From Alcanivorax sp. (GTDB taxonomy: Bacteria > Pseudomonadota > Gammaproteobacteria > Pseudomonadales > Alcanivoracaceae): 64,000 nucleotides of DNA. Location of the stretch: positions 1 through 64,000 of the forward strand of contig NZ_PBSH01000018.1 of the NCBI RefSeq assembly GCF_002726155.1. Reading direction: 5' to 3'. Positions 36,683 to 46,618 of this stretch are shown here, in pieces; positions within the stretch are counted from its first letter, which is position 1; each line of letters starts with the position of its first letter. The notes beneath the pieces were generated by a model, which did not search any database, was not told the origin of the DNA, and was given only the letters and a program-made list of their open reading frames with translations. Made by a program: the position numbers and the translations under genes.

Positions 36683-37117
36683 ATGATTAACACCAAGATA
36701 TACAAGGCCGTTTACAGTCTGGCGGAAAAACTGATGGAGGCGGCCAGGAAGAATAACCAGGCGGAATTCGATTCCCTCTATGGCCAGCTCAAGACCATCT
36801 GCACCGAAAACGACAACACCGACAACACCGACAACACCGACAAAGACCACCCCGAGCAATGGGAAACCCTGGCCGACTTCACCGAAGATCTGAATGCCGC
36901 GCTGGTGGTGTACGAAGCAGCGCGGGGCAAGGCGCTGGCCATTAACGCCAAAGACCACCTCGCCTGCATTGGCTTGTCCATGGCGAAATTGGAGCTGGGG
37001 CAAAAGCCAGCGGCCATCCAGAGTCTTGAGGACGCAAAAATCAGCGCCAACAAGATCGAGGATAAAGAACTGAAGGCGGAAATTGATATGCTGCTTGCGG
37101 GGTTGCTGGAGGGTTAA
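36683..37117 (+). CDS. TPR-like helical protein with an Asn-Thr-Asp repeat
   Basis: The 144-residue protein is all-helical, with a C-terminal TPR-like pair (KALAINAKDHLACIGLSMAKLELG and AAIQSLEDAKISANKI). An in-frame nonanucleotide repeat at about 36809-36842 encodes a run of Asp-Asn-Thr and is a potential slippage site. No enzymatic motif or signal peptide. The start has a GGAGAG site. The role is unknown, probably protein-protein interaction. It is followed by a strong bidirectional terminator shared with the MAPEG gene. Confidence 0.7.
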   Translation: MINTKIYKAVYSLAEKLMEAARKNNQAEFDSLYGQLKTICTENDNTDNTDNTDKDHPEQWETLADFTEDLNAALVVYEAARGKALAINAKDHLACIGLSMAKLELGQKPAAIQSLEDAKISANKIEDKELKAEIDMLLAGLLEG

Positions 37118-37143
37118 CTGGAGCGGTATTTGGAGCGCTAAAA

Positions 37144-37176
37144 AGAAAACCGGGACAGATCTGCTCCCGGTTTTCT
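37144..37176. terminator. bidirectional terminator
   Basis: AGAAAACCGGGA and TCCCGGTTTTCT pair perfectly around a 9-base loop, flanked by A and T runs. It separates the converging TPR-like and MAPEG genes. Confidence 0.85.
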
Positions 37177-37200
37177 TTTTCTCATGTCACCATTACGGCG

Positions 37201-37602
37201 CTACAGCAGCGCAAAAGCCAGATACAGCATCAGGGCCACCTGAGCCAGGAACAGGCTGGCGCGGATGAATACCAGCGGGAAACTGGTGCCGACAAGATGC
37301 ACCAGGCTTTGCCCGATACGGGCAGCAACGACAAAGCCTGCCACCGCGTTAACGGTCTCGCTCTGACCCGTAGCGGCGGCGACCAGCACCAGCGCCGCGA
37401 ACAGCGGCAGGTTCTCCAGGCAGTTCAGGTGGGCGGCTTTGGCGCGCACCAGAATCGCCGGATCATCCACCGGTTCACCTCGCTCCCAGTGGCTGGCGGC
37501 TTTCTTGCCGGTGAGTACCAGCGGCAGCCGGTAGGTGGCGTAACTGAGCGCCAGAATCAGCGTCCAGACGATATAAATCAGTAGTGCGGTCATTCCAGTC
37601 AT
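37201..37602 (-). CDS. MAPEG family membrane protein
   Basis: The 133-residue protein has four membrane helices (LLIYIVWTLILALSYATY, NLPLFAALVLVAAATG, VAGFVVAARIGQSLVHLV and ASLFLAQVALMLYLAFALL). The RAKAAHLNCLENLPLF segment is the MAPEG hallmark in helix 2. MAPEG proteins are membrane enzymes in eicosanoid and glutathione metabolism, but bacterial members have unclear function. The start at 37602 follows GGAAGGG; a second ATG at 37593 is possible. Confidence 0.85.
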   Translation of the reverse strand: MTGMTALLIYIVWTLILALSYATYRLPLVLTGKKAASHWERGEPVDDPAILVRAKAAHLNCLENLPLFAALVLVAAATGQSETVNAVAGFVVAARIGQSLVHLVGTSFPLVFIRASLFLAQVALMLYLAFALL

Positions 37603-38041
37603 GGGGCGGCCCTTCCATCGCAAAAGACACCAGCGTGGTGAGGGGCGCGGCAAGATAGTGTGAAGTCCGAGATTCGGCCGGGCAGGGGGCCTGTTTTTGC
37701 TCACCGTATAGCGCGTCGTATTCGTTTGCGCCGTCGCAACTGGGCTGAGTGTGCGCATGTCCCCTTCTTCTTCTCTGCCGAAGAGCCGGCTCTGGTATTG
37801 ACGCGACGCATTTCCTGCCGCGCGGCAGTGGCCGGTTTTCCTGCGGGCTTTAATGCAGAAGGACTGCAGTATTTTTCCAATGCCACGTTGTCAGGGCTGG
37901 AGCGGCGGTTTGATTTGCCTTAACTGACGTGGTCTGAGGGTAAAGAGAAAGCCATGTTTTTACAGCTTTAATATGTGCGTGCACCCTCTTTCCATTGAAG
38001 CCATTTGCCATTCAGGCCTGACCCCGTTCCGCGTTCCATGG
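37603..38041. other. 439-base intergenic region
   Basis: I see no supported gene. A short open frame reading rightwards to 37923 has many arginines and no ribosome site, so I leave it out. Composition falls towards the AT-rich lipoprotein gene after about 37940. Confidence 0.4.
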
Positions 38042-38593
38042 TTAGCCATTCCGGGCTTCTTTCATTGCTTGGCACGGGTTGCTTATATCTACAGTGTAGT
38101 AGGCTAGTGGGCTTAGGACGTGGGTTTCTCTTGTCAATATGGGGATCTCTTGGCGTTTTAAGGAAGAAATGGTTTCCCCTGCGGCTTTTTGATCAATAGA
38201 GTTTTTGTTTATTTTAAAAAGTGCCAACCGGAAAAGAATGTCTTTGGTGAGAATGCTTATCATCCCTTTTCCTGGGCCGTCTGGCTCATAAAAAACACAA
38301 TCAATGTCTCGTATTTTTTTGCTGTGCTCGATGGTGTATTCATCAGTTTTTTTAATGTGACCAATGATGTAGATGGAGTCGCCGGTTAAAGCAAATACAC
38401 AGCTTTTCATGTGTGCTTGATTTTGGATTCCATATTTGAATGGAAAAAAGTTACAGCGATTAAGTACCTCGATATCATCATAAACAATTCCGGTGTCAGA
38501 AGAGATTTCATGTTTCCCGTTGACTTGGTCGAGAGGGACTGATGAGCAGCCAAGCAATGTTGAACCTAAAATTATAAAGACTAAGTATCGCAT
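38042..38593 (-). CDS. AT-rich lipoprotein of unknown function
   Basis: The 183-residue precursor has a lipobox (IILGSTLLGC, Cys16) and then a polar chain with cysteines at several positions, ending PCQAMKEARNG. I know no family for it. Its base composition is clearly lower in GC than its neighbours, with many AAA, ATA and TTT codons, suggesting recent acquisition. The frame is intact and the start is at the edge of an AT-rich leader. It lies downstream of nothing obvious and upstream of the 3' end of polA. Confidence 0.65.
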   Translation of the reverse strand: MRYLVFIILGSTLLGCSSVPLDQVNGKHEISSDTGIVYDDIEVLNRCNFFPFKYGIQNQAHMKSCVFALTGDSIYIIGHIKKTDEYTIEHSKKIRDIDCVFYEPDGPGKGMISILTKDILFRLALFKINKNSIDQKAAGETISSLKRQEIPILTRETHVLSPLAYYTVDISNPCQAMKEARNG

Positions 38594-38729
38594 AATTTAT
38601 TATAGATGATTGATTAATGGTAAGTGCGGGAGTTGTTGCGGCATGCTGGCGCCTGCCTGTTCAGGCGGACCGGCTTTGCGCAATGTGTGCGGCCACAAAA
38701 AATAAGTCCAAGTTTTTCCTTTCGGGCGC

Positions 38730-41495
38730 TCAATGCGCCTCATCCCAATTCTCCCCAATCCCCGCATCCACAATCAACGGCACCTTCAATTCCGCCGCTG
38801 ACTCCATACGCGTCTTCACCTCTTTCACCAGATCCTCCACCTGATCCTCCGCCACTTCAAACACCAGTTCATCGTGCACCTGCATGATCATCTTGGCGTC
38901 GAAGTCGGTGGTTTCCAGCCAGTCGTGGACCTTGATCATGGCCATCTTGATGATGTCTGCTGCGGTGCCTTGCATGGGGGCGTTGACGGCGGTGCGTTCG
39001 GCGGCCTGGCGGCGTTGGCCGTTGCTGCTGCGGATTTCCGGCAGGTAGAGGCGGCGGCCGAACAGGGTTTCCACGTAGCCTTGTTCCGAGGCCTGGGCGC
39101 GGGTTTCTTCCATGTAGCGTTTTACGCCCGGGTAGCGTTCGAAGTAGAGGTCGATGTAATCCTGGGCTTCCTTGCGGGGCAGGCCCAGTTGCTTGGCCAG
39201 GCCGAAGGCGCTCATGCCGTAGATCAGGCCGAAGTTGATGGCCTTGGCGTTGCGGCGGTCGTTGTCGCTCACGTCGTCCAGGGTCTTGCCCCACACTTCG
39301 GCGGCGGTGGCGCGGTGAATATCCAGGCCTTTTTCGAAGGCGTCGGTGAGGCCTTTATCGCCACTCAGGTGCGCCATGATGCGCAGTTCGATCTGGGAGT
39401 AATCGCAGGCGACGATCTTTTTCCCTTTGGGCGCAAGAAATGCCTGACGAATCTTGCGGCCTTCTTCACTGCGCACCGGAATGTTCTGCAGGTTGGGATC
39501 GCTGGAGGACAGGCGCCCGGTGGCGGCTACCGCCTGGTGGTAGGAGGTGTGCACGCGGCCGGTGCGCTGGTTGATCAGCTCCGGCAGTTTGTCGGTGTAG
39601 GTGTTCTTGAGCTTGGCCACGCCACGGTAATCCATGATCACTTGGGGCAGGGGGTATTCCAGGGCCAGTTCCTGCAGCACCGGTTCGGCGGTGGAGGGCG
39701 CGCCTTTGGGGGTCTTCTTGATGACCGGAATTTCCAGTTTTTCGTAGAGGATTTCACCCAGCTGCTTGGGGCTGGCGAGATTGAATTCCTGCCCGGCGAT
39801 CTCGAAGGCCTGTTCCTGCAGTTCCGCCATGCGCTTGGCCAGGAACTGGCTCTGGTGCTTGAGCAGGGTGGCATCCACGTAGGTGCCGTTGCGCTCGATG
39901 CGGCTGAGCACCGTCACCAGTGGCAGCTCGATATCGCGGAACACCTCCGGCAGGCGGCCTTCCTTTTCCAGTTTGGGCCACAGGGTCTGGTGCAGGCGCA
40001 GGGTCACGTCCGCGTCTTCGGCGGCGTAGCGGCTGGCTTCGTGCAGGCCCACCTGGTTGAAGGTGAGCTGCTTGGCGCCCTTGCCGGCAATCTCTTCGAA
40101 GCTGATGGTCTTGCGGCCCAGGTATTTCAGGGACAGGGAATCCATGTCGTGGCGGGTGGCCACGGAATCCAGTACGTAGGATTCCAGCATGGTGTCGTAG
40201 GCCACGCCGCGCAGGGTGATGCCCACGTCTTCGGCCAGCACGCTCATGTCGTACTTCAGGTTCTGGCCGATCTTCTTGATGTTGTCGCTTTCCAGCAGCG
40301 GCCGGAAGGCGTCCATGACCAGTTGCTTGTCGAGCTGGTCCGGGGCGCCGGGGTAGTTGTGGCCGAAGGGGATGTAGGCGGCCTTGTCATCCACTGCCAC
40401 GCAGAAGCCCACCAGTTCGGCGTTCATGTAGTTGAGGCTGGTGGTCTCTGTGTCGAAGGAAAACTCACCGGCGTCTTTCAGCTTGGTGATCCATTTGTCG
40501 AGCATGGCTTCGCTGTAGACGATGTCGTAGGCGTCGCGTGCGAATTCGGGAGCGGCGGGGCTGGCGTCCTCGGCCAGCTCCACGTTTTCGCCGGCATCCT
40601 CGGCCACCGGGTCCTTGCCGCCCAGCAGTTCCTTGAGCCAGCCCTTGAATTCCAGGCTGCGGTAATACTCGGCCAGTTTTTCCGCGTCCGGGGCCTGCAG
40701 CTTCAGGTCATCCAGATCCTCGCTGACCTCGCAGTCCAGCTTGATGGTGGCCAGCTGGTAAGAGAGGAATGCCATCTCTTTATTGTCTTCCAGCTTCTTG
40801 CCCATTGTCTTGGCGCCCCGGAAGCTGAGCTCGGCGACCTTGTCCAGATTGGCGTAGATATCTTCCAGGGAGCCGAGGCCCTGCAGCAGGCCCAGGGCGG
40901 TTTTTTCACCCACGCCGGGGACGCCGGGGATGTTGTCCACCTTGTCACCCATGAGGGCGAGGAAGTCGATGATCAGCTCCGGGCCCACGCCGAACTTTTT
41001 CTTTACGCCGTCGATGTCGTAGAGGGCGTCGTTCATGGTGTTGATCAGGGTGACTTGTTCAGTGACCAGCTGGGCCATGTCCTTGTCGCCGGTGGAGATC
41101 AGCACGGGCTTTCCCTGGCCGCCGAAGATACGTGCGTAGGTGCCGATCACGTCGTCCGCTTCCACGCCGTCTTCGATAATCAGCGGCAGGCCCATGGCGC
41201 GGATCAGGTCGTGCAGGGGCTGTACCTGTTCGCGCAGATCGTCGGGCATGGGCGGGCGGTTGGATTTGTATTGCTCGAACAGCTCGTCGCGGAAGGTTTT
41301 GCCCTTGGCGTCGAAGATCACCGCCATGTATTGCGGGTCGTAGTCCTTGATCAGCTTGCGCAGCATGGCCGCTACGCCGCGCACCGCCCCGGTGGGCTGG
41401 CCGCTGGAGGTGGTGAGCGGCGGCAGGGCGTGAAAGGCGCGATACAAGTAGGAAGAACCATCGACGAGGATGATGGGTTTTTCGGCTGCGGACAT
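38730..41495 (-). CDS. DNA polymerase I
   Basis: A full-length 921-residue enzyme (E. coli 928) with three domains: the 5'-3' exonuclease (about 1-300; YLYRAFHALPPL, EADDVIGTYA), the 3'-5' proofreading exonuclease (about 320-510; SFDTETTSLNYM with the Asp and Glu ligands present) and the polymerase (DYSQIELRIMAHL, NFGLIYGMSAFGL, HDELVFEVA). The exonuclease residues are intact, so proofreading should be active. It functions in repair and Okazaki-fragment processing. In relatives polA lies near engB; here the mrp/pha operon and two sRNA genes come between. The start is ATG at 41495. Confidence 0.98.
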   Translation of the reverse strand: MSAAEKPIILVDGSSYLYRAFHALPPLTTSSGQPTGAVRGVAAMLRKLIKDYDPQYMAVIFDAKGKTFRDELFEQYKSNRPPMPDDLREQVQPLHDLIRAMGLPLIIEDGVEADDVIGTYARIFGGQGKPVLISTGDKDMAQLVTEQVTLINTMNDALYDIDGVKKKFGVGPELIIDFLALMGDKVDNIPGVPGVGEKTALGLLQGLGSLEDIYANLDKVAELSFRGAKTMGKKLEDNKEMAFLSYQLATIKLDCEVSEDLDDLKLQAPDAEKLAEYYRSLEFKGWLKELLGGKDPVAEDAGENVELAEDASPAAPEFARDAYDIVYSEAMLDKWITKLKDAGEFSFDTETTSLNYMNAELVGFCVAVDDKAAYIPFGHNYPGAPDQLDKQLVMDAFRPLLESDNIKKIGQNLKYDMSVLAEDVGITLRGVAYDTMLESYVLDSVATRHDMDSLSLKYLGRKTISFEEIAGKGAKQLTFNQVGLHEASRYAAEDADVTLRLHQTLWPKLEKEGRLPEVFRDIELPLVTVLSRIERNGTYVDATLLKHQSQFLAKRMAELQEQAFEIAGQEFNLASPKQLGEILYEKLEIPVIKKTPKGAPSTAEPVLQELALEYPLPQVIMDYRGVAKLKNTYTDKLPELINQRTGRVHTSYHQAVAATGRLSSSDPNLQNIPVRSEEGRKIRQAFLAPKGKKIVACDYSQIELRIMAHLSGDKGLTDAFEKGLDIHRATAAEVWGKTLDDVSDNDRRNAKAINFGLIYGMSAFGLAKQLGLPRKEAQDYIDLYFERYPGVKRYMEETRAQASEQGYVETLFGRRLYLPEIRSSNGQRRQAAERTAVNAPMQGTAADIIKMAMIKVHDWLETTDFDAKMIMQVHDELVFEVAEDQVEDLVKEVKTRMESAAELKVPLIVDAGIGENWDEAH

Positions 41496-42003
41496 GGGGC
41501 TCGGCTTCTGCTGACTGAATGGTAGGGAGAGTGTAGCGGAAATGGAGGATCACGACAGGTCGTGGAGTTAGCTGTAGGAGCACCTCTTGAGGTGCGAACC
41601 CGGCGAGGAGCAACGTAAACCGGTGGGGAAGGGTGATGCTGGCCGACGGTGGTGTATTGCCTGTGCGAGTGGACGACAAGAGTGTCGTCCCGCGGGCGCT
41701 TGGTTCGCACCTCAAGAGGTGCTCCTACAGGTGCTTGTTGCTCATGTTTTCGCAACTCGAAACTCGTTACTCGCGTCTGGTTTGTCACCGCTTCTCCATG
41801 GCATACTGCCGACCTCCTTTCTTTCGATACGGATGCCATGACGCCTTTTCTGGTACAGCCTTGCCGCATCATTCTGTCCCAGTGCCCACGCCGGGGGCGC
41901 CGTCCGTATTTTCCTGATCCGCCGCTGTTATTGTCTTTCTAGTTCACCCTGTTCAAGCTAACGGGCGGGTTGCCGCCCTTGTGACAATGACAACGGATTG
42001 ACT
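41496..42003. other. gap between polA and the mrp/pha operon
   Basis: 508 bases with the REP pair in the left half. The right half (41733-42003) contains a 34-codon open frame at 41838-41942 without similarity to anything I know and with no good ribosome site. The promoter of the mrp operon should lie in the last 100 bases. Confidence 0.45.
41572..41730. repeat. paired GTAGGAG-type REP elements, perfect 29-base inverted repeat
   Basis: The left copy starts CTGTAGGAGCACCTCTTGAG at 41572, and the right copy 41702-41730 is its exact reverse complement. Each contains its own hairpin (CACCTCTTGAGGTG), so the pair can form a large cruciform. It sits 75 bases upstream of polA, within a region otherwise empty of genes. 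Confidence 0.8.
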
Positions 42004-44802
42004 ATGAATCTTGCCTTTGTGGTGATGTTGCCCTTTCTGGGCGCGTTCCTGCCGCCGTTGGTGGAGCGCGTAACGGGGAACCGCACCTTGCTGGCCTGTG
42101 GGGCGGCGGCACTGCCGGCGCTGGCACTGGCGCTGCTTTTCGACCCGGCCAGAAAGGTGTTTGCCGGAGAGACCCTGCACAGCACCCTGACCTGGATCCC
42201 GTCGCTGGACCTGTCGCTGGCGTTCCGCCTGGACGGACTGGCGCTGCTGTTTGCCTTGCTGGTGCTGGGGATCGGCCTGCTGGTGATTCTCTACGCCCGC
42301 TATTATCTGTCCGCCAAGGAAAAGGCCGGGCGCTTTTATGCGTACCTGTTGCTCTTTATGGGCGCCATGCTGGGGGTGGTGACCAGCGATAACCTGCTGT
42401 TGCTGGTGGTGTTTTGGGAGCTGACCAGCCTGAGCTCCTTCCTGCTGATCGGTTTCTGGGGCCACCAGACCGGGGCGCGCAAGGGTGCGCGCATGGCCAT
42501 GACGGTGACCGGCATGGGCGGCCTGGCGCTGTTGGCCGGGGTGCTGTTGATTGGCGATGTGGTGGGTTCGTTCTCGCTCACCGAGGTGCTGGCCAGCGGC
42601 GACCTGATTCGTGGCAGCGAGTTGTACCCGCTGATTCTGTGTCTGGTGTTGCTGGGGGCGTTTACCAAGAGTGCCCAGTTCCCGTTCCATTTCTGGCTGC
42701 CCCATGCCATGGCGGCGCCCACCCCAGTGAGCGCCTATCTGCACTCGGCCACCATGGTGAAAGCCGGGGTGTTTCTGTTGGCGCGTTTGTACCCGGCGCT
42801 GGCGGGCACCGACCTGTGGTTCGAGATTGTCACCCTGGCAGGCATGGCGACGCTGCTGTGGGGCGCGGCGGTGGCGCTGTTCCAGCACGACCTGAAAGGC
42901 CTGCTGGCCTATTCCACCATCAGCCATCTGGGCCTGATTACCTTGTTGTTCGGCCTGAATAGCCAGCTGGCCGCGGTGGCGGCGGTGTTCCATATCATCA
43001 ACCACGCCACCTTCAAGGCCAGCCTGTTTATGGCGGCGGGGATCATTGATCACGAAACCGGCACCCGCGACATGCGCCGTATCAACGGCCTGTGGAAGTA
43101 CATGCCGTATACGGCGGTGCTAGCCATGGTGGCCTCGGCGGCCATGGCCGGGGTGCCGTTGCTGAACGGGTTCCTGTCCAAGGAGATGTTCTTTACCGAG
43201 ACCCTGCAGTCCGAGCAGTTGGGCGCGATGAGCTGGTTGTTGCCGCTGGGGGCGACCCTGGGTGGGGTGTTCTCGGTGGCTTATTCCGCGCGTTTTATTC
43301 ACGACGTGTTCTTCAATGGCGAGCCTATCAATCTGCCCAAATACCCGCCCCATGAGCCGCCGCGTTATATGAAAGTGCCGGTGGAAATTTTGGTGGCGCT
43401 GTGTGTGGCGGTAGGTGTGTTCCCGGCGATCACTGTGGCCGGGCTGCTGGCGGTGGCGGCTACCGCTACCCTGGGGGGCGAGCTGCCGGAGTATCACCTG
43501 GCGATCTGGCACGGCTTTAACCTGCCGCTAGTGATGAGCTTTATTGCCCTGTTCGGTGGCATCTTTGTTTACTCTCAACGCCGCCGTTTGTTCGACCTGT
43601 GGGCGCGGTTGCCGGAGCTGGATGCCAAGCTGGTGTTTGAAGGGCGTATCCAGCAACTGGGGCGGCTGGCCAGTGCCATTACCGGGCGGCTGCAGAATGG
43701 CTCGTTGCAGAGTTATGTGGCCTGGGGGGTGACGCTGGTGGCGGTGATTCTGCTCACCCAGATGTGGCACTTGCCGGCATTGAGCCTGGATGTGGGCATG
43801 TTACCCATGGACGGGGTGGCGGTTCTGTGTACTGCCATGCTGGTGGCGGCCGCTTTCCTGACCACCATCCTGCATCGCCACCGGATGACCTCGATCATGT
43901 CGCTGAGTGTGGTGGGGCTGATGGTGTCGCTGTTGTTTGTGCGTTTCTCGGCGCCGGACCTGGCGCTGACCCAGCTGTCGGTTGAAGTGGTGACCATGCT
44001 GCTGCTGATGCTGGCCATGTACTTCCTGCCGGTGCGCACCAAGGTGGAGTCGTCATCGGTGCGGGTGGTGCGCGATGTGCTGCTGGCGCTTGTGGTTGGC
44101 GCCGGTGTGGCGGTGATGGCGTTCCTGGTGATGACCGGTGATACCACTACCATCAGCCAGTTCTTTATGGATAACAGCAAGTCCGGCGGCGGCGGCACCA
44201 ATGTGGTCAACGTGATTCTGGTGGACTTCCGCGGCTTCGATACCTTCGGGGAAATCACCGTGCTGGGGATTGCTGCCATGGGCATTTATGCCCTGCTCAA
44301 GGATCTGAATCTGGCGTCGGCCAAGTACGATTCGCTGGGGCGGCCCTGGGCAAAAGACGCCCACCCGCTGGTGCTGGTAACGATCTCCCGGCCGCTGCTG
44401 CCGCTGGCACTGCTGATTGCGGTGTATATCTTCCTGCGCGGCCACAACCTGCCCGGTGGCGGTTTTGTGGCCGGGCTGATTACCTCGGTGGCGCTGGTGC
44501 TGCAGTACGTGGCGTCCGGGGTGGGCTGGGTGCATAGCCGCATGCCCGGGGATTATCACCCGGTGGTGGCGCTGGGGGTATTGCTGGCCGGGCTCACCGG
44601 CGTGGGTAGCTGGGTCTTTGGCTACCCGTTCCTGACCAGTTCGTTTACCTATGTGTCGCTGCCGGTGATCGGCAAGTTCGAGCTGGCCACGGCCATGCTG
44701 TTCGACACCGGGGTGTTCCTCACCGTGGTGGGTTCAACGCTGCTGATGCTGGCCAATCTGGGCAAGCTGTCGTTGCTGGATGACAAGAGGGAGGAAGCCT
44801 GA
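42004..44802 (+). CDS. Mrp/Pha antiporter subunit A-B fusion
   Basis: The 932-residue protein is the large subunit of a multisubunit Na+ (or K+)/H+ antiporter, related to NADH dehydrogenase subunits. It has about 20 membrane helices; the NuoL-like core carries [43 protein letters not shown] and the key lysine/histidine segments. The last 150 residues ([27 protein letters not shown]) are the separate MrpB domain, so this is the group-2 PhaAB fusion type. The ATG at 42004 is preferred over a TTG at 41998. Its stop overlaps the next start by one base (TGATG). A marine bacterium would use it for sodium and pH homeostasis. Confidence 0.95.
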   Translation: MNLAFVVMLPFLGAFLPPLVERVTGNRTLLACGAAALPALALALLFDPARKVFAGETLHSTLTWIPSLDLSLAFRLDGLALLFALLVLGIGLLVILYARYYLSAKEKAGRFYAYLLLFMGAMLGVVTSDNLLLLVVFWELTSLSSFLLIGFWGHQTGARKGARMAMTVTGMGGLALLAGVLLIGDVVGSFSLTEVLASGDLIRGSELYPLILCLVLLGAFTKSAQFPFHFWLPHAMAAPTPVSAYLHSATMVKAGVFLLARLYPALAGTDLWFEIVTLAGMATLLWGAAVALFQHDLKGLLAYSTISHLGLITLLFGLNSQLAAVAAVFHIINHATFKASLFMAAGIIDHETGTRDMRRINGLWKYMPYTAVLAMVASAAMAGVPLLNGFLSKEMFFTETLQSEQLGAMSWLLPLGATLGGVFSVAYSARFIHDVFFNGEPINLPKYPPHEPPRYMKVPVEILVALCVAVGVFPAITVAGLLAVAATATLGGELPEYHLAIWHGFNLPLVMSFIALFGGIFVYSQRRRLFDLWARLPELDAKLVFEGRIQQLGRLASAITGRLQNGSLQSYVAWGVTLVAVILLTQMWHLPALSLDVGMLPMDGVAVLCTAMLVAAAFLTTILHRHRMTSIMSLSVVGLMVSLLFVRFSAPDLALTQLSVEVVTMLLLMLAMYFLPVRTKVESSSVRVVRDVLLALVVGAGVAVMAFLVMTGDTTTISQFFMDNSKSGGGGTNVVNVILVDFRGFDTFGEITVLGIAAMGIYALLKDLNLASAKYDSLGRPWAKDAHPLVLVTISRPLLPLALLIAVYIFLRGHNLPGGGFVAGLITSVALVLQYVASGVGWVHSRMPGDYHPVVALGVLLAGLTGVGSWVFGYPFLTSSFTYVSLPVIGKFELATAMLFDTGVFLTVVGSTLLMLANLGKLSLLDDKREEA

Positions 44803-45140
44803 TGGAACTGCTGGTAGCAATCATCATTGGTGTGCTGGTGGCGTCGGGTGTGTACCTGTGCCTGCGTGCGCGGACCTTCCCGGTGGTCATGGGCCTGACG
44901 CTGCTGAGTTACGGCGTGAATGTGTTTCTGTTCGCCATGGGTGGGTTGAAGATGAATCAGGTGGCGGTGGTGGGCATGAGCCCGGACCCCACGGATCCTC
45001 TGCCCCAGGCGCTGGTGCTCACGGCCATCGTGATCGGCTTTGCCATGACGGCGTTTCTGGTGGTGCTGGCGTTGCGTAGCCAGGGTGAGCTGCATAACGA
45101 CCATGTGGACGGTAAACCGGATGACGGAGGCCGTTCATGA
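44802..45140 (+). CDS. Mrp/Pha antiporter subunit C
   Basis: The 112-residue protein is NuoK-like with three helices (LLVAIIIGVLVASGVYLC, VMGLTLLSYGVNVFLFAMG, LVLTAIVIGFAMTAFLVVLAL). The PLPQALVLTAIVIGFA segment is the family signature. Overlapping start and stop codons with both neighbours show tight operon structure. Inner-membrane component of the antiporter. Confidence 0.95.
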   Translation: MELLVAIIIGVLVASGVYLCLRARTFPVVMGLTLLSYGVNVFLFAMGGLKMNQVAVVGMSPDPTDPLPQALVLTAIVIGFAMTAFLVVLALRSQGELHNDHVDGKPDDGGRS

Positions 45141-46618
45141 ATCACTGGATTATTGCGCCGGTTCTGATTCCTGCCCTGGCGGGAATGCTGTTGCTGCTGG
45201 AGGTGCGTGAGCGCCATCGGTTGCGGCGCATCACCGGCTTGTTGTCCTGTGCGGCGATGCTGGCGACAGCCCTTTTTCTGGGCGATCAGGCCTGGGGTGG
45301 GGAGATTACCGTCTATGCGCTGGGGAACTGGCAGGCGCCGTTCGGTATCGTGTTGGTGCTGGATAAATTCAGCGCGCTGATGCTGCTGCTGACGGCGGTG
45401 CTGGCCTTCCCGGCCCTGCTCTATGCCTGCTGCGGCGATGACCGCAGGGGCGCCAATTTCCATGCCCTGTTTCAATTCCAGCTGATGGGGGTCAACGGTG
45501 CCTTTCTGACTGGCGACCTGTTCAACCTGTTTGTGTTCTTCGAGGTCTTGCTGATTGCCTCCTATGGGCTGGCACTGCACGGTCGTGGACCGGAGCGGGT
45601 GAAAGCGGGGCTGCATTATGTGGTGCTCAACCTGGTGGGCTCGGCGCTGTTCCTGATCGCCCTGGGTTTGATCTACGGCACCACCGGCACGCTGAACATG
45701 GCCGATTTCGCGGTGAAAGCGCAGGCGCTGACGGGAACGGACGCCACGCTGTTGCGCATCGCGGTGTTGATGTTGTGGGTGGTGTTCGGTCTCAAGGCGG
45801 CCCTGTTCCCGCTGTATTTCTGGTTGCCGGCGGCCTATGCCGGGGCGACGGCCGCCGTTGCAGCCCTGTTCGCGATCATGACCAAGGTGGGGTTCTACGC
45901 CATGGTGCGGGTGTATGCGCTGGCGTTTGCCGATGGCCCCTTTGCGGGGCTGGGGCAATCGGCGCTGTGGTGGCTGGCGCTGGTGACCCTGGCGCTGGCC
46001 TGTATCGGCGTGCTGGGTGCGAAACGGCTGGGTACGTTGGTGTCTTATCTGGTGGTGATGTCCGTGGGCACGTTGGTAGCGGCGCTGGCTTTCGGTCAGC
46101 TGGAGGCATTGGGGCCGGCCCTGTATTACCTGCTGCATTCCACCCTGATTTGCGGCGGCTTGTTCCTGCTGACGGACCTGATCGCTCGGGGGCGTGGCGA
46201 GGTGGCCGATGATTTGCAAATTGGTCCGGCGATTCTTAATGGCGGGCGGTTGTCGGTACTGTTCTTCGCAGCGGCTATTGCCGTGGTGGGGTTGCCACCG
46301 TTGTCTGGCTTCGTGGGCAAAGTGGCATTGTTGCGCAGTGTGCCAGACCCGGCCTATTGGGTGTTGCTGCTGGTGGCCGGTCTGTGTGGTCTGATCGCCC
46401 TGAGCCGGGCGGGTTCCACGTTGTTCTGGCGTACCACCGGGGAAGGCAGCGGCCTGCGTCCGGCGCGCCGGCATCTGGTAGCGGTGCTGTGGTTGCTGGT
46501 GTTGAGTCCGTTGATGACGGTGTATGCGGAGCCGTTGTTGCAGTTGACGACGGCGGTGGCCGACCAGTTGCGTGATCCGGACCTGTATTTGTTTGCGGTG
46601 CTGGGAGGTGACGCATGA
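45137..46618 (+). CDS. Mrp/Pha antiporter subunit D
   Basis: The 493-residue NuoM/N-like subunit has about 14 helices. It carries the antiporter-type conserved charged residues in FFEVLLIASYGLALHG and ALFPLYFWLPAAYAGA. Together with the A subunit it is thought to form the ion-translocating path. It overlaps subunits C and E by 4 bases (ATGA). Confidence 0.95.
   Translation: MNHWIIAPVLIPALAGMLLLLEVRERHRLRRITGLLSCAAMLATALFLGDQAWGGEITVYALGNWQAPFGIVLVLDKFSALMLLLTAVLAFPALLYACCGDDRRGANFHALFQFQLMGVNGAFLTGDLFNLFVFFEVLLIASYGLALHGRGPERVKAGLHYVVLNLVGSALFLIALGLIYGTTGTLNMADFAVKAQALTGTDATLLRIAVLMLWVVFGLKAALFPLYFWLPAAYAGATAAVAALFAIMTKVGFYAMVRVYALAFADGPFAGLGQSALWWLALVTLALACIGVLGAKRLGTLVSYLVVMSVGTLVAALAFGQLEALGPALYYLLHSTLICGGLFLLTDLIARGRGEVADDLQIGPAILNGGRLSVLFFAAAIAVVGLPPLSGFVGKVALLRSVPDPAYWVLLLVAGLCGLIALSRAGSTLFWRTTGEGSGLRPARRHLVAVLWLLVLSPLMTVYAEPLLQLTTAVADQLRDPDLYLFAVLGGDA

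Noticed and set aside
38874..41525. Very long open frame on the plus strand opposite polA (about 880 codons)
   Set aside because: It is the antisense of a conserved, high-GC polA gene; third-position GC bias creates such frames. The translation is Val/Gly/His-rich without family similarity.
41838..41942. 34-codon plus-strand frame upstream of the mrp operon
   Set aside because: No good ribosome site, no signal or family; could be chance.
44957..46474. Long minus-strand frame opposite the mrp D subunit
   Set aside because: Antisense shadow of a conserved membrane protein gene; Gln/His/Arg-rich, no ribosome site.
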